Program-made: the position numbers and the translations under genes
Shown here: positions 1-6,718 of the stretch, one piece after another
Layout: every line of letters begins with the position of its first letter
How positions within the stretch are numbered: position 1 is the first letter of the stretch
The notes under the pieces: generated by a model
Seen by the model: the letters and a program-made list of their open reading frames with translations, nothing else
Database searches by the model: none
What the model was told of the DNA's origin: nothing
Assembly (NCBI GenBank): GCA_964356355.1
Contig: CAYHGX010000020.1
Coordinates: forward strand, 1 to 24,683
Direction of reading: 5' to 3'
Source of the DNA: CAYHGX01 sp964356355
GTDB lineage: Bacteria > Patescibacteriota > Gracilibacteria > UBA1369 > LOWO2-01-FULL-3
Length of the DNA: 24,683 bases

Positions 1-1
1 A

Positions 2-880
2 ATTCATGAACAATTTGCGCGGTATGGGCGTAGCGCGCGCGAATGGATGCGCAAGTGCGAAATGCTACTGCCTCATGTGGAGCGGGAGCATGTGTGGGAG
101 AAAAAGGGATTTACGAGTATTTATCATTATGCTGCTGTGCTGGCGGGGATGAACCGGGGCAAGGTGGATGAGGCGCTCAGAGTAATGAAAAATATTGAGG
201 ATAAGCCTGAGCTGATCCGGGTGGTTGAGCAAAAAGGTGTACAGGCAGTGAGGCCGGTAGCGGCTGTGGCGAGCGTGAAAACGGCGGCGTTTTGGGCGGA
301 GAAATCTATGGAGATGAGCAAGCATACATTGGAGGGGTATGTGCAGGAGTGGAAAAAGGCTGAGGTGAAGCGAAAAATTGAAGGTGCGGGACAGGAGGGA
401 TTTCTCCCCGGGGAGGATCTGGAAGTGGAACTTAAAATCAGTTTGAGTCAAGAAACGACTGTGGAACTACAACAATTAAAGGGTTCTGGGCAGTGGGAAG
501 ATCTAATAAAAGAGTTCTTGGCCATGCGCAGGGAAAAACTCGAGCAAATTAAGCCGCAAAAAGTGAGTGGAGGATCGAGGCCGGTACCGGCTAAAATCGA
601 AAAATATGTCCGATGGCGGGCGCGGGGCATGTGTGAGGCACCGAGGTGCGGAAAAAAGGGCGAATGCTTACACCACATAATCCCCTTTGCGCTGCGGCGG
701 GAGCATGATCCGGACAATATTCGCCTGCTGTGTGGGCGGCATCATGAAATTGCGCATCATGGCCTAATTGAAAATGAGGAACAATCACCAGAAAACTGGA
801 AGCTGCGTGAACATGCGAATTCGTGGGAATTGCGAAGCGTAATTGATGAGAGGGTAATGGAATACAAGAAGAGAACATAA
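2..880 (+). CDS. HNH endonuclease-domain protein (5' end outside window)
   Basis: The reading frame is already open at base 2, so the gene starts upstream; the first ATG in the window (base 47) is probably internal. The last ~90 residues hold an HNH module: a CxxxxC pair (CEAPRC), then a Cys and HHI, an Asn in the PDNIRLLC stretch and a final HHEIAHH. This is the usual zinc-bound beta-beta-alpha metal nuclease core. The N-terminal part is helical and charged and resembles the helical region preceding HNH domains in many bacterial proteins of unknown role (residues like WEKKGFTSIYHYAAVLAG). Such genes are often mobile or defence-related, but nothing here ties it to a particular element. It ends in TAA. 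The HNH fold is confident; the biological target is unknown. Confidence 0.75.
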   Translation: MHEQFARYGRSAREWMRKCEMLLPHVEREHVWEKKGFTSIYHYAAVLAGMNRGKVDEALRVMKNIEDKPELIRVVEQKGVQAVRPVAAVASVKTAAFWAEKSMEMSKHTLEGYVQEWKKAEVKRKIEGAGQEGFLPGEDLEVELKISLSQETTVELQQLKGSGQWEDLIKEFLAMRREKLEQIKPQKVSGGSRPVPAKIEKYVRWRARGMCEAPRCGKKGECLHHIIPFALRREHDPDNIRLLCGRHHEIAHHGLIENEEQSPENWKLREHANSWELRSVIDERVMEYKKRT

Positions 881-890
881 TGGCGGATGG

Positions 891-902
891 CATCCATGGA
901 TG
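891..902. repeat. 12-bp perfect palindrome in the gap after the HNH gene
   Basis: CATCCATGGATG is a perfect self-complementary sequence 10 bases after the HNH stop codon. It could be a protein-binding site or part of a weak hairpin (an overlapping GGAT-GGC-ATCC is also present). There is no T-run after it, so it is not a typical terminator. The rest of the 881-988 gap shows no convincing gene. Confidence 0.3.
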
Positions 903-988
903 GAGGATAAAGAGGGTGAGGTTTAGAATGAAATAAGAACAAGAACTGTATATATTTAGACAAGAACGGGAGGGGGAGCGGCTAGTCT

Positions 989-1015
989 TTTGCACTCCTG
1001 GAGCCTGAGTGCTAG
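989..1015. promoter_or_regulatory. CIRCE operator (HrcA-binding site) upstream of dnaJ
   Basis: The sequence TTTGCACTC, nine bases, then GAGTGCTAG matches the CIRCE consensus (TTAGCACTC-N9-GAGTGCTAA) at 16 of 18 positions, with exactly the canonical 9-base spacer and perfect inner arms GCACTC/GAGTGC. CIRCE is the binding site of the repressor HrcA, which controls dnaK/groE/dnaJ heat-shock operons in many bacteria. It lies 110 bases before dnaJ, a sensible place for transcriptional repression. hrcA itself is not in the window. I could not settle on a -35/-10 pair; an AT-rich TATATT at 951-956 is a weak candidate. Confidence 0.85.
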
Positions 1016-1026
1016 ACAAGGAGGAG

Positions 1027-1110
1027 ATGGGCAGTTATAATTTTCAGGAAGTTTTTCGTGGCGGATCGCAAACTGTAGTGACGAGCGATGGACTGAGGTT
1101 TGGTTTTTAA
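1027..1110 (+). CDS. possible 27-residue ORF in the dnaJ leader
   Basis: An ATG follows a strong purine tract (AAGGAGGAG), although the spacing is shorter than usual, and opens 27 codons ending in TAA 15 bases before dnaJ. A GTG at 1009 would be an alternative start but lies inside the CIRCE right arm. The peptide (MGSYNFQEVFRGGSQTVVTS and a further seven residues) matches no family I know. It could be a leader peptide, a remnant, or chance. An SD-like site is rare in this window, which is the main reason to list it. Confidence 0.2.
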   Translation: MGSYNFQEVFRGGSQTVVTSDGLRFGF

Positions 1111-1125
1111 CTTTTATCAAAAATT

Positions 1126-2262
1126 ATGGCGAAAGATTTATATGAAGTTTTAGGTGTTAGCAAGAGCGCGACGGACACGGAATTGAAGGCGGCATACCGA
1201 AAATTAGCTTTGCAGTGGCATCCAGATAAACATAAGGGTGAAAAGGATGCTGAAACAAAATTCAAAGAAATAAATCAGGCCTATGAGGTGCTCTCAGACA
1301 AACAAAAACGCCACCAGTATGATGCCTTTGGTTCAACTGGTGGGCAGGGCGGATTTGGCGGTGGCGGAGGTGGATTTAATGGCGGAGGTTTCGACTTTTC
1401 TGGATTTCAGGACAGTGGTGGGTTTGCTGATATTTTCGAGACATTTTTTGGCGGAGGTATGGGCGGAATGGGTGGAGGTGGACGCAAAAAACGTTCAAGT
1501 GCCGTACGCGGTGGAGATATCGATGCGTCAATAAAAATCAACTTCGAGGAGGCGGTTTTTGGTTGTGAAAAAGAATTGGAAATCACAAAACCAGATGTTT
1601 GTGCTAACTGTAGTGGTAAAGGCTCTGAGCCTGGAAGCGCTATCGTTAGTTGTAAAACATGTAGCGGAACAGGTGAAATTCGCAGTGTGAGAAATACAAT
1701 TCTTGGCCAGGTAAGCAGCTCAAGAGTGTGCGAAGACTGTATGGGTGAAGGCCGCGTTCCAGAAAAGAAATGTACATCCTGTCATGGAACTTCAAGAGTG
1801 CGTACTAAAGAACGAGTAAAAATCAAGATTCCAGCAGGTGTAGATAATGGCTCAACTATACGATTAAGTCAGAGGGGTGAAGGTGGAGTGAGGGGCGGAG
1901 AACCGGGTGATCTATACATAACACTGGGCGTAGAACCAAGTAAAAGATTTTTGAGATATGGAATTGATATTCATAGCGAGGTGGAGATCGAGGTGCCGCA
2001 GGCAGTTTTGGGGGATGAAATAAGCGTGGATACCCTTTACGGTAAAGAAAAAATTCGCGTGCCAGCAGGAACTACCGATGGGAAAGTTTTCAAATTAACA
2101 GGCAAGGGTGTACCCAAAATTAAGGGGGGCGGCAACGGTGATCAACTGGTGAAAATCCGGCTTCGTATACCTCAAAAACCATCTAAACGAGAGAAGGAGC
2201 TGTACCTTGAACTGGCAAAAGAGGCAGGCATTGAGGTTAAAAAGGTTGGTATTTTTGGATAG
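1126..2262 (+). CDS. dnaJ: molecular chaperone DnaJ (Hsp40)
   Basis: Co-chaperone that stimulates the ATPase of DnaK and delivers unfolded clients. Domains in order: J domain 1-70 with the HPD motif at 32-34; Gly/Phe-rich linker ~70-128; four zinc-binding CxxCxGxG-type repeats at 159-166, 176-183, 202-209 and 216-223; and the C-terminal substrate-binding domains to ~360. The fourth repeat reads CTSCHGTS, so the final Gly is replaced while all eight cysteines remain. At 378 residues it has normal full-length type I architecture. The start has no Shine-Dalgarno site. A CIRCE operator upstream implies HrcA control. dnaK and grpE are not adjacent here. The TAG stop is also the first three bases of a short GC-rich repeat found elsewhere in the window, so the extreme C-terminus may have been set by that repeat. 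Confidence 0.97.
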   Translation: MAKDLYEVLGVSKSATDTELKAAYRKLALQWHPDKHKGEKDAETKFKEINQAYEVLSDKQKRHQYDAFGSTGGQGGFGGGGGGFNGGGFDFSGFQDSGGFADIFETFFGGGMGGMGGGGRKKRSSAVRGGDIDASIKINFEEAVFGCEKELEITKPDVCANCSGKGSEPGSAIVSCKTCSGTGEIRSVRNTILGQVSSSRVCEDCMGEGRVPEKKCTSCHGTSRVRTKERVKIKIPAGVDNGSTIRLSQRGEGGVRGGEPGDLYITLGVEPSKRFLRYGIDIHSEVEIEVPQAVLGDEISVDTLYGKEKIRVPAGTTDGKVFKLTGKGVPKIKGGGNGDQLVKIRLRIPQKPSKREKELYLELAKEAGIEVKKVGIFG

Positions 2263-2284
2263 CACTCGCTGCGCTGGGGCTTAG
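2260..2284. repeat. short GC-rich interspersed repeat, unit 1
   Basis: A 25-base unit beginning TAGCACTCGCTGCGCT and ending GGCTTAG. It matches the unit at 2333-2357 at 22 of 25 positions and resembles the unit at 6334-6358 inside the aspartate aminotransferase gene. The sequence is an imperfect inverted repeat able to form a hairpin. Its first three bases are the dnaJ stop codon. Confidence 0.65.
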
Positions 2285-2292
2285 GATAAGGT

Positions 2293-2357
2293 CACTCCGC
2301 TTCTGCACGGTGGCGCTCCGTGATTTAGTTGTTAGCACTCGCTGTGCTTGCGCTTAG
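2293..2357. repeat. composite GC-rich interspersed repeat, intergenic copy
   Basis: A hairpin-forming left part (CACTCCGCTT to GCGCTCCGTG, with a 5-bp CACGG/CCGTG stem at its centre) is followed by a second 25-base TAGCACTCGCT unit at 2333-2357. The same order, CACxxCGCT, GGCGCTC, a short AT-rich linker, TAGCACT, CGCT and GCGCTTA, recurs at 6301-6358 within a coding region, so this is a dispersed repeat of about 60 bases. An exact CIRCE half-site (TTAGCACTC, 2332-2340) occurs in the unit, but the matching second half is absent. Confidence 0.6.
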
Positions 2358-2367
2358 ATCTTGAAAT

Positions 2368-2396
2368 TTGCTTTTTTCTGTTGTAGGCATTAAATT
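2368..2396 (+). promoter_or_regulatory. candidate sigma70-type promoter for the membrane protein gene
   Basis: TTGCTT (2368-2373), a 17-base spacer and TAAATT (2391-2396) lie after the repeats and would start transcription near 2403, giving a leader of about 21 bases. The -10 matches consensus at 4 of 6 positions, so this is moderate evidence only. The -35 hexamer is the same as that before the tRNA gene. Confidence 0.35.
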
Positions 2397-2423
2397 TGAA
2401 TTTGTTACTTACTCATTCGTTTT

Positions 2424-3002
2424 ATGGACATTCGCCTTTCCTGGGACCTGTTTATTATGGTGTTCTTTGTGGTGATAATGGCTTACAGCCTTATCGTTGG
2501 CAGGGACAACACACTTAAAGTAATTCTAGGAACTTACGTGGCGGCTTTGGCGGCGGACAGTGTGGGAAGCTTATTTGCAAAGTATTTTAGTGGTTCAGAA
2601 ATTTTCTTTAAATTATTAAAATATGCGGCCCTGCAAACTGAGCAGGAAGCCGTTGTTTTTGTGAAGGTGCTGGTATTCATTGCGTTGGTTATTTTGTTTG
2701 CAGTGAAGGGAGCGTTTAATGTGGAAACTGTTGACGATAGGTCTCCGATGATAAGATTTGGACTGACACTTTTTTACGCGATGATGAGCGCCGGATTGAT
2801 CATTAGTATTATTTTAACTTTCGTGAGTGGAGTGGCGTTTGTGGGCGGTGGAAGCCCTGAAACTACTGGGCAAGCACTGTGGGAAATCTACAATCAATCG
2901 AAGTTTGTGAGGTGGATAGTTGGCAACGGTTACTTGTGTTTTTCAATTCCGGCTTTGGCTTTTTTGGCTCACAGCATTTATTCCAAAAGGCAAGAGGACT
3001 AG
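2424..3002 (+). CDS. uncharacterised multi-pass membrane protein
   Basis: A 192-residue protein I do not recognise. Hydrophobic segments lie at about 8-26, 33-50, 77-98, 111-140 and 165-185, giving roughly five membrane passes, with a short charged C-terminus (SKRQED). The loop at 140-160 contains a Gly-rich stretch (VGGGSPETTG). The general pattern of a small four- to five-helix protein loosely recalls CvpA-like or colicin-production-type proteins, but no diagnostic motif is visible and I do not assign it. There is no Shine-Dalgarno site; the start is the first ATG of the frame and directly opens a membrane segment. It stands alone between the dnaJ repeats and the tRNA gene, probably with its own promoter. 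Confidence 0.7.
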   Translation: MDIRLSWDLFIMVFFVVIMAYSLIVGRDNTLKVILGTYVAALAADSVGSLFAKYFSGSEIFFKLLKYAALQTEQEAVVFVKVLVFIALVILFAVKGAFNVETVDDRSPMIRFGLTLFYAMMSAGLIISIILTFVSGVAFVGGGSPETTGQALWEIYNQSKFVRWIVGNGYLCFSIPALAFLAHSIYSKRQED

Positions 3003-3061
3003 GGAAAGCATGAGTGGAAGGGGCCTGGCTTTTTCATTGTGCGCGACCTCTTAAAAATTCC

Positions 3062-3090
3062 TTGCTTTTGGGGGCGGGAGTGCATAAAAT
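3062..3090 (+). promoter_or_regulatory. sigma70-type promoter for tRNA-Lys
   Basis: TTGCTT (3062-3067), a 17-base spacer and TAAAAT (3085-3090) place the transcription start near 3097, 14 bases before the mature tRNA 5' end. The spacer is notably G-rich (GGGGGCGGGAG). Confidence 0.55.
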
Positions 3091-3110
3091 GGCCTAGCTA
3101 TTTTGGTCGT

Positions 3111-3186
3111 GGGTTGGTAGCTCAGTCGGTAGAGCAGCAGCCTTTTAAGCTGATGGTCGTGGGTTCAATCCCCACCCAACCCACCA
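3111..3186 (+). tRNA. tRNA-Lys (anticodon TTT)
   Basis: A complete cloverleaf can be folded by eye. The acceptor stem is GGGTTGG/CCAACCC, the D stem GCTC/GAGC with an AGTCGGTA loop, and the anticodon arm has loop CTTTTAA (anticodon TTT at 3144-3146). The variable loop is TGGTC, the T stem GTGGG/CCCAC with loop TTCAATC, the discriminator is A and CCA is encoded. One mismatch (G-A) sits at the outer pair of the anticodon stem. It reads AAA/AAG lysine codons. It has its own promoter just upstream and a terminator-like hairpin just downstream, so it is probably a single-gene unit. Confidence 0.95.
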
Positions 3187-3192
3187 ATAGAT

Positions 3193-3230
3193 AAGCCACA
3201 AAATGAAAGTGGCTTGGTTTTGGTGTTTTT
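3193..3230 (+). terminator. rho-independent terminator after tRNA-Lys
   Basis: A 7-bp perfect stem AAGCCAC/GTGGCTT (3193-3199 with 3209-3215) has a 9-base A-rich loop and is followed by a T-rich tail with runs of four and five Ts. It begins seven bases after the tRNA CCA end. An in-frame ATG at 3203 for the next gene lies inside the loop, arguing against that start. Confidence 0.55.
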
Positions 3231-3283
3231 ATTTTGACGGTTTTGAGAATAAAGATTTAGAATGTGGCCTTAACTTAAATCAA

Positions 3284-3937
3284 ATGAGTAAATTAGTATT
3301 ACCAATCGAGTTTGTGGGTGAGAGAAGAGACGCTTTTACAAGTGCTGAGGCGCAAGATAGGGGGTTTCACCAAAATTACAGAGTAGGGAGTGGAGAAGGA
3401 GAGGGACGAAAGGTGGAGGATGCCATTGGTATTAATCTTGGCGGCGAGGTGTTGTTTTTGCGTGGTACCACATTAGAGAGAGTGACAAAACTATTTAAAT
3501 TGGCAGATGTGATTCTTACTACAAATGAGACTTTAGCTGGGGAAGAGGAGGTGAATGCCTGGAGAAACATCATGGGAGAAAGATTTGCAATGGTGACAGG
3601 TGGTGGAAAAAGAATTTTTCAGAATGGCAGAACTTCGGTTGATCGTGAGACCTATTTGGCGGCGATTGCGGCAAATAAATTTGTAATCCCTCCGGCATAT
3701 GACACGATGAAGATGGATGAATCCTGGGAGAAGGCTGCTGCGCCACGAGAGCCGGGAGAGGAGCTAATGGAAAGAGCTTTGGTCTATCTTGGAGCAAATC
3801 CAAAGAAAAATAATATTGCTAAAACTGACATAAATCCTCCGGCGGAAGAGGGTGGACCTGCTACGGCGGATCAAATACTGGACTATGTTATTGGAATTTT
3901 ACAGCGTCAGACCTCTTTGCGAATGGAAAGTGTTTAA
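3284..3937 (+). CDS. hypothetical protein
   Basis: A 217-residue soluble protein that I do not recognise. The frame is open from an ATG at 3203, but that start lies in the tRNA terminator hairpin and would add a peptide of odd composition (MKVAWFWCFYFDGF), so I prefer the internal ATG that begins MSKLVLPIEFVGERRD. Neither start has a Shine-Dalgarno site. No signal peptide or membrane segment is seen. A Gly-rich, beta-looking stretch (AIGINLGGEVLFLRGTT) is followed by a helical segment with an acidic patch, and a Pro-rich linker precedes a C-terminal helix (TADQILDYVIGILQRQ). It lies 61 bases before the PEP carboxylase gene on the same strand, so co-transcription is possible, but no function follows from that. 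Confidence 0.65.
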   Translation: MSKLVLPIEFVGERRDAFTSAEAQDRGFHQNYRVGSGEGEGRKVEDAIGINLGGEVLFLRGTTLERVTKLFKLADVILTTNETLAGEEEVNAWRNIMGERFAMVTGGGKRIFQNGRTSVDRETYLAAIAANKFVIPPAYDTMKMDESWEKAAAPREPGEELMERALVYLGANPKKNNIAKTDINPPAEEGGPATADQILDYVIGILQRQTSLRMESV

Positions 3938-3998
3938 AGATCTCTCTTGAGAGTGGGCGGGCTTTTGAGTTAAACTGGAGGAAATAAAAAATCCCTTG

Positions 3999-5522
3999 AT
4001 GCGAAAAATACCAGCAACAATGGCCACTCAGCACCCGGATAATTCGTGTGCGGCTTATTTTACAGGAAAAAGATTTGTGTCGGCGCAGGATGAGATTGAG
4101 GAGTGCTACAGATGCTTTTCTGAACTGGGACTGCAGGAATACATGTGGGACTGGGAGGGGAAATTTGTGGATGAATCGGTGATTGATCGGTTGTTTACTA
4201 AATACCACGATTTCTTCAGCAAGAAGCAGATTGGAAAGGATGTGTTTTTAACTTTTAGAATCCCAAACATTTGGATTGAATCGAGCCATAAATTGCCGAG
4301 GTCGTTTATGAACATTATCTCAGCGGAGACGGCAGCGAAATCGTTTAAGCTGCACTCCCCTCCTCTATTCGAGGTAATTTTACCGATGGCCACTTCGGCT
4401 GATCAGCTCAAATATTTACAAAGAGCTTTTACGAAAATTTCCAAGGCGACTGAGGAGATTTTTGAGACTAAGAGCAGCCTGAAAACTATTGACGTGATTC
4501 CGCTTTTTGAGAAGTTTGAGGTAGTGATGGAGGCGGATAAAATTTTGGGCGAATATCTGGATTTTTTGGAAAAGGAATATAATTACAAACCTGAGTATTT
4601 GAGAATTTTCACGGCTAGGAGTGATCCTGCTATGAATGCGGGATTTTTGCCGGCGAAGCTGATGAGTAAATTGGCGATTTCTACTTATCATGAGTTTGGG
4701 AAGAAACGTGGCGTGAAGATTTTTCCGTGGATTGGCGGAGGATGTTTGCCTTTCCGTGGAGGGATAAATCCGGAAAATATTCCAGCCGTGGTGGAGGAAT
4801 ATAAGGGCGTGGCCACTGTGACTTTGCAGAGTGCTTTTAGATATGATTATGATTTGGATGAGGTGAAAAAGGCGACTGCAATTTTGAATCGTGAGATCCC
4901 GAAGGGACTAGACAAATACACGGTAATAAGCGAAAAAGAGAAGATGGCTTTGGGTGAATTTAATGGACGGGTGGAGAAGTTTTTTAGAAAATTTGTGGAG
5001 GCAAATGCGGATACGATTAATGGCGTGGCGAGGAAATTGCCGTCGCACAGGGAGAGGGTGCAGCACATTGGGCTTTTTGGCTACTCTCGGGGCGTGGGCA
5101 AAGTAAAACTGCCACGGGCGATTAACTTTACTGGAGCGTTGTATTCTTTGGGTGTGCCGCCGGAGCTAATTGGCTCCGGAAGGGCTTTGAAGCTGGCAAA
5201 AAAGATGGGAATTTTGGAGCTGGTGAATAAATTGTGTCCCTTTTTGAAAGCGGATTTTGAGCACGCGGGGCATTACTTGAATCGGGAGAATTTGGATTTT
5301 CTGTGCAAGGATGGGGGGCTGCGTGCGCGCTTGCAATGGCGAGAGGTGCGCAAGGAAATTGCCGATATTGAAAAGATGGTGGGGGTGAAGATTGGGCCCA
5401 CCGAAGGGCACCATGTGATGCATAGAAATTTTACGTCTAACATTTATCAGAAAATGAAACTAGGAGAGGACTTTGCGGAGGATGCGTTGAAGGCGGCGGA
5501 GATTAGAAAATCACTTGGATAA
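3999..5522 (+). CDS. ppcA: phosphoenolpyruvate carboxylase, archaeal type
   Basis: Carboxylates PEP with bicarbonate to oxaloacetate, the anaplerotic feed into C4 metabolism. At ~507 residues it has the length of the short archaeal-type PEP carboxylase (PpcA/atPEPC), about half that of the bacterial/plant enzyme. The opening IPATMATQHPDN is characteristic of this family, as are RSDPAMNAGF, the FPWIGGGCLPFRGG glycine-rich segment, the SRGVGKVKLPRAINFTGALY stretch and EGHHVMHRNF near the end. The ATG at 3999 is preferred over a TTG at 3996 because it gives the usual MRKIPATM start. A GGAGG at 3977-3981 is 17 bases away, too far for a normal ribosome-binding site. The aspartate aminotransferase gene starts two bases after the stop, so the two are surely co-transcribed and would turn PEP into aspartate. 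This enzyme type is common in archaea and scattered in bacteria, suggesting old transfer. Confidence 0.93.
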   Translation: MRKIPATMATQHPDNSCAAYFTGKRFVSAQDEIEECYRCFSELGLQEYMWDWEGKFVDESVIDRLFTKYHDFFSKKQIGKDVFLTFRIPNIWIESSHKLPRSFMNIISAETAAKSFKLHSPPLFEVILPMATSADQLKYLQRAFTKISKATEEIFETKSSLKTIDVIPLFEKFEVVMEADKILGEYLDFLEKEYNYKPEYLRIFTARSDPAMNAGFLPAKLMSKLAISTYHEFGKKRGVKIFPWIGGGCLPFRGGINPENIPAVVEEYKGVATVTLQSAFRYDYDLDEVKKATAILNREIPKGLDKYTVISEKEKMALGEFNGRVEKFFRKFVEANADTINGVARKLPSHRERVQHIGLFGYSRGVGKVKLPRAINFTGALYSLGVPPELIGSGRALKLAKKMGILELVNKLCPFLKADFEHAGHYLNRENLDFLCKDGGLRARLQWREVRKEIADIEKMVGVKIGPTEGHHVMHRNFTSNIYQKMKLGEDFAEDALKAAEIRKSLG

Positions 5523-5524
5523 TT

Positions 5525-6712
5525 ATGTTTGAATCATTAGAACAACTGCCGGTGGATCCAATATTTAGGCTCTTTGCTGAGTACCTTTCCGATAAAAATC
5601 CAGCGAAGGTAAATTTGGGAATTGGGCTCTATGCCGATGGCGAAGGACGGCCGTTTGTGATGCCAGTTGTGAAAAAAGCTTTTGAGGAGGTGGATCGCGA
5701 CAATTTTAATTATCAGCCGATTGGGGGAAATGAGGAATTTTTAAAACTAAGTGCTGGGCTGGTTTTTGGAGAACTTTTTGATAGTGAGAGGCTGGCGATG
5801 CAGGCTACATGCGGAGGAACACAGGCTGTGAGTATTTTTAGTGAGATGGTTTTGAGAGCTTATGGAAGGCGTAAATTCTTAGTGAGCGTGCCAACCTGGG
5901 GCAACTATTTTGCGATTTTCAGAGACCATGAGGTTATAACTTTTGAGCACCTGGATGAGCAGGGCGGCGTGAATTTCGAGGCGCACAAGCGAGCAATTGA
6001 GGAGACAGAAAATGGCTCAGTGCTAATACTACAAGGCGCGTTGCCACATAACCCCACTGGCTTAAACTTGAGCCTGGATCAGATTGAAAGTTTGATTCCG
6101 TTAATCAATGAGAAAGAGATTTTGGTATTTATGGACATGGCATATTTGGGCTTGGGAGAGGGCTTAGTGGCGGACCGAGAATATGCGAAGTTGTGTTTAA
6201 AGGGGCTAAATAATTTTGCACTGGGACTTTCGTTTTCAAAAAATGCTTCACTGTATGAGCAAAGAACTGGAGCAATATTTGTGAAAGCAGAGGATGAGGA
6301 CACCTCGCTACGGCGCTCGGTGGATTCAGATGATAGCACTTCGCTTCGCTCGCGCTTACAATCGCAAATGCAAAGAATTGCCCGCGAAACAATTTCGATG
6401 GCGCCGGGGATTGGTCAGGAGATGATGATCAATGTTTTAGCTAATCACAGGGTACAGTGGGAGAAGGAGCTGGAGGAGATGAGGATGAGCATTGAAAGTC
6501 GTAAGCTAGAACTCATTAAAGGGCTGCCTCAGAGCTTTGAATCGTTAAAAGAGACCCGTGGCATGTTTGGACTATTGAAGCTCTCTAAAGAGCAGATTTT
6601 GCGTTTAAAAAACGAGTCCGCAATTTATGTTTTAGAAAATGGCCGCATGAATTTCTCCGGCATTAAAGTGGCGGATATTGATTACATTGCGAGGGGGATT
6701 GCGGGGCTTTAG
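5525..6712 (+). CDS. aspC: aspartate aminotransferase (class I, AspC/TyrB-like)
   Basis: PLP enzyme exchanging the amino group between glutamate and oxaloacetate to give aspartate. It resembles the E. coli AspC family from start to end: VNLGIGLYADGEG near 29-41, the NPTG motif at 176-179, the PLP-contact DxAY at 204-207, the Schiff-base lysine K239 in SFSKNASLYEQRTGA, and the carboxylate-binding Arg in GRMNFSG near the C-terminus. The start is two bases after the PEP carboxylase stop. Odd feature: between RTGA and SQMQRIAR it is about 14 residues longer than E. coli AspC (recalled sequence). The extra residues, about 260-278 (rich in Ser, Arg, Leu and Asp), are encoded exactly by a GC-rich repeat also found after dnaJ. 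The catalytic residues are intact, so the enzyme is probably active with an extra surface loop. The gene runs head-on into the GHKL gene with six bases between stops. Confidence 0.93.
   Translation: MFESLEQLPVDPIFRLFAEYLSDKNPAKVNLGIGLYADGEGRPFVMPVVKKAFEEVDRDNFNYQPIGGNEEFLKLSAGLVFGELFDSERLAMQATCGGTQAVSIFSEMVLRAYGRRKFLVSVPTWGNYFAIFRDHEVITFEHLDEQGGVNFEAHKRAIEETENGSVLILQGALPHNPTGLNLSLDQIESLIPLINEKEILVFMDMAYLGLGEGLVADREYAKLCLKGLNNFALGLSFSKNASLYEQRTGAIFVKAEDEDTSLRRSVDSDDSTSLRSRLQSQMQRIARETISMAPGIGQEMMINVLANHRVQWEKELEEMRMSIESRKLELIKGLPQSFESLKETRGMFGLLKLSKEQILRLKNESAIYVLENGRMNFSGIKVADIDYIARGIAGL
6301..6358. repeat. interspersed GC-rich repeat inside aspC (in frame)
   Basis: This copy reads CACCTCGCTACGGCGCTCGG, a linker, then TAGCACTTCGCTTCGCTC and GCGCTTA. 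It aligns with the intergenic copy at 2293-2357 in order and spacing, with a gap of about six bases in the left part. In the aspC frame it encodes about 19 residues and introduces no stop, because the TAG falls out of frame (read as gat-agc). This resembles protein-coding palindromic elements such as those described in Rickettsia. Confidence 0.6.
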
Positions 6713-6718
6713 TCCGGT

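Noticed and set aside
2..880. HNH gene as part of a defence island or prophage
   Set aside because: No integrase, phage, restriction or other defence gene lies next to it within the window; the following genes are housekeeping.
65..1019. Several long open frames on the minus strand opposite the HNH gene (65-451, 448-717, 591-1019)
   Set aside because: They overlap a better-supported gene, have no recognisable motifs and odd His/Pro/Ser-rich composition typical of antisense frames.
2332..2357. Second CIRCE element after dnaJ
   Set aside because: The left half TTAGCACTC is exact, but after nine bases the sequence is GCGCTTAGA, not GAGTGCTAA. It belongs to the GC-rich repeat family.
3104..3165. 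12-bp direct repeat TGGTCGTGGGTT (3104-3115 and 3154-3165) as a tRNA attachment site
   Set aside because: The second copy is normal tRNA variable-loop/T-arm sequence and the first simply runs into the acceptor stem. No integrase or element lies between or next to the copies, so chance is more likely.
3203..3283. Upstream ATG start for the hypothetical gene after tRNA-Lys
   Set aside because: This start lies in the loop of the tRNA terminator hairpin and adds an odd aromatic-rich peptide; the later ATG is more credible.
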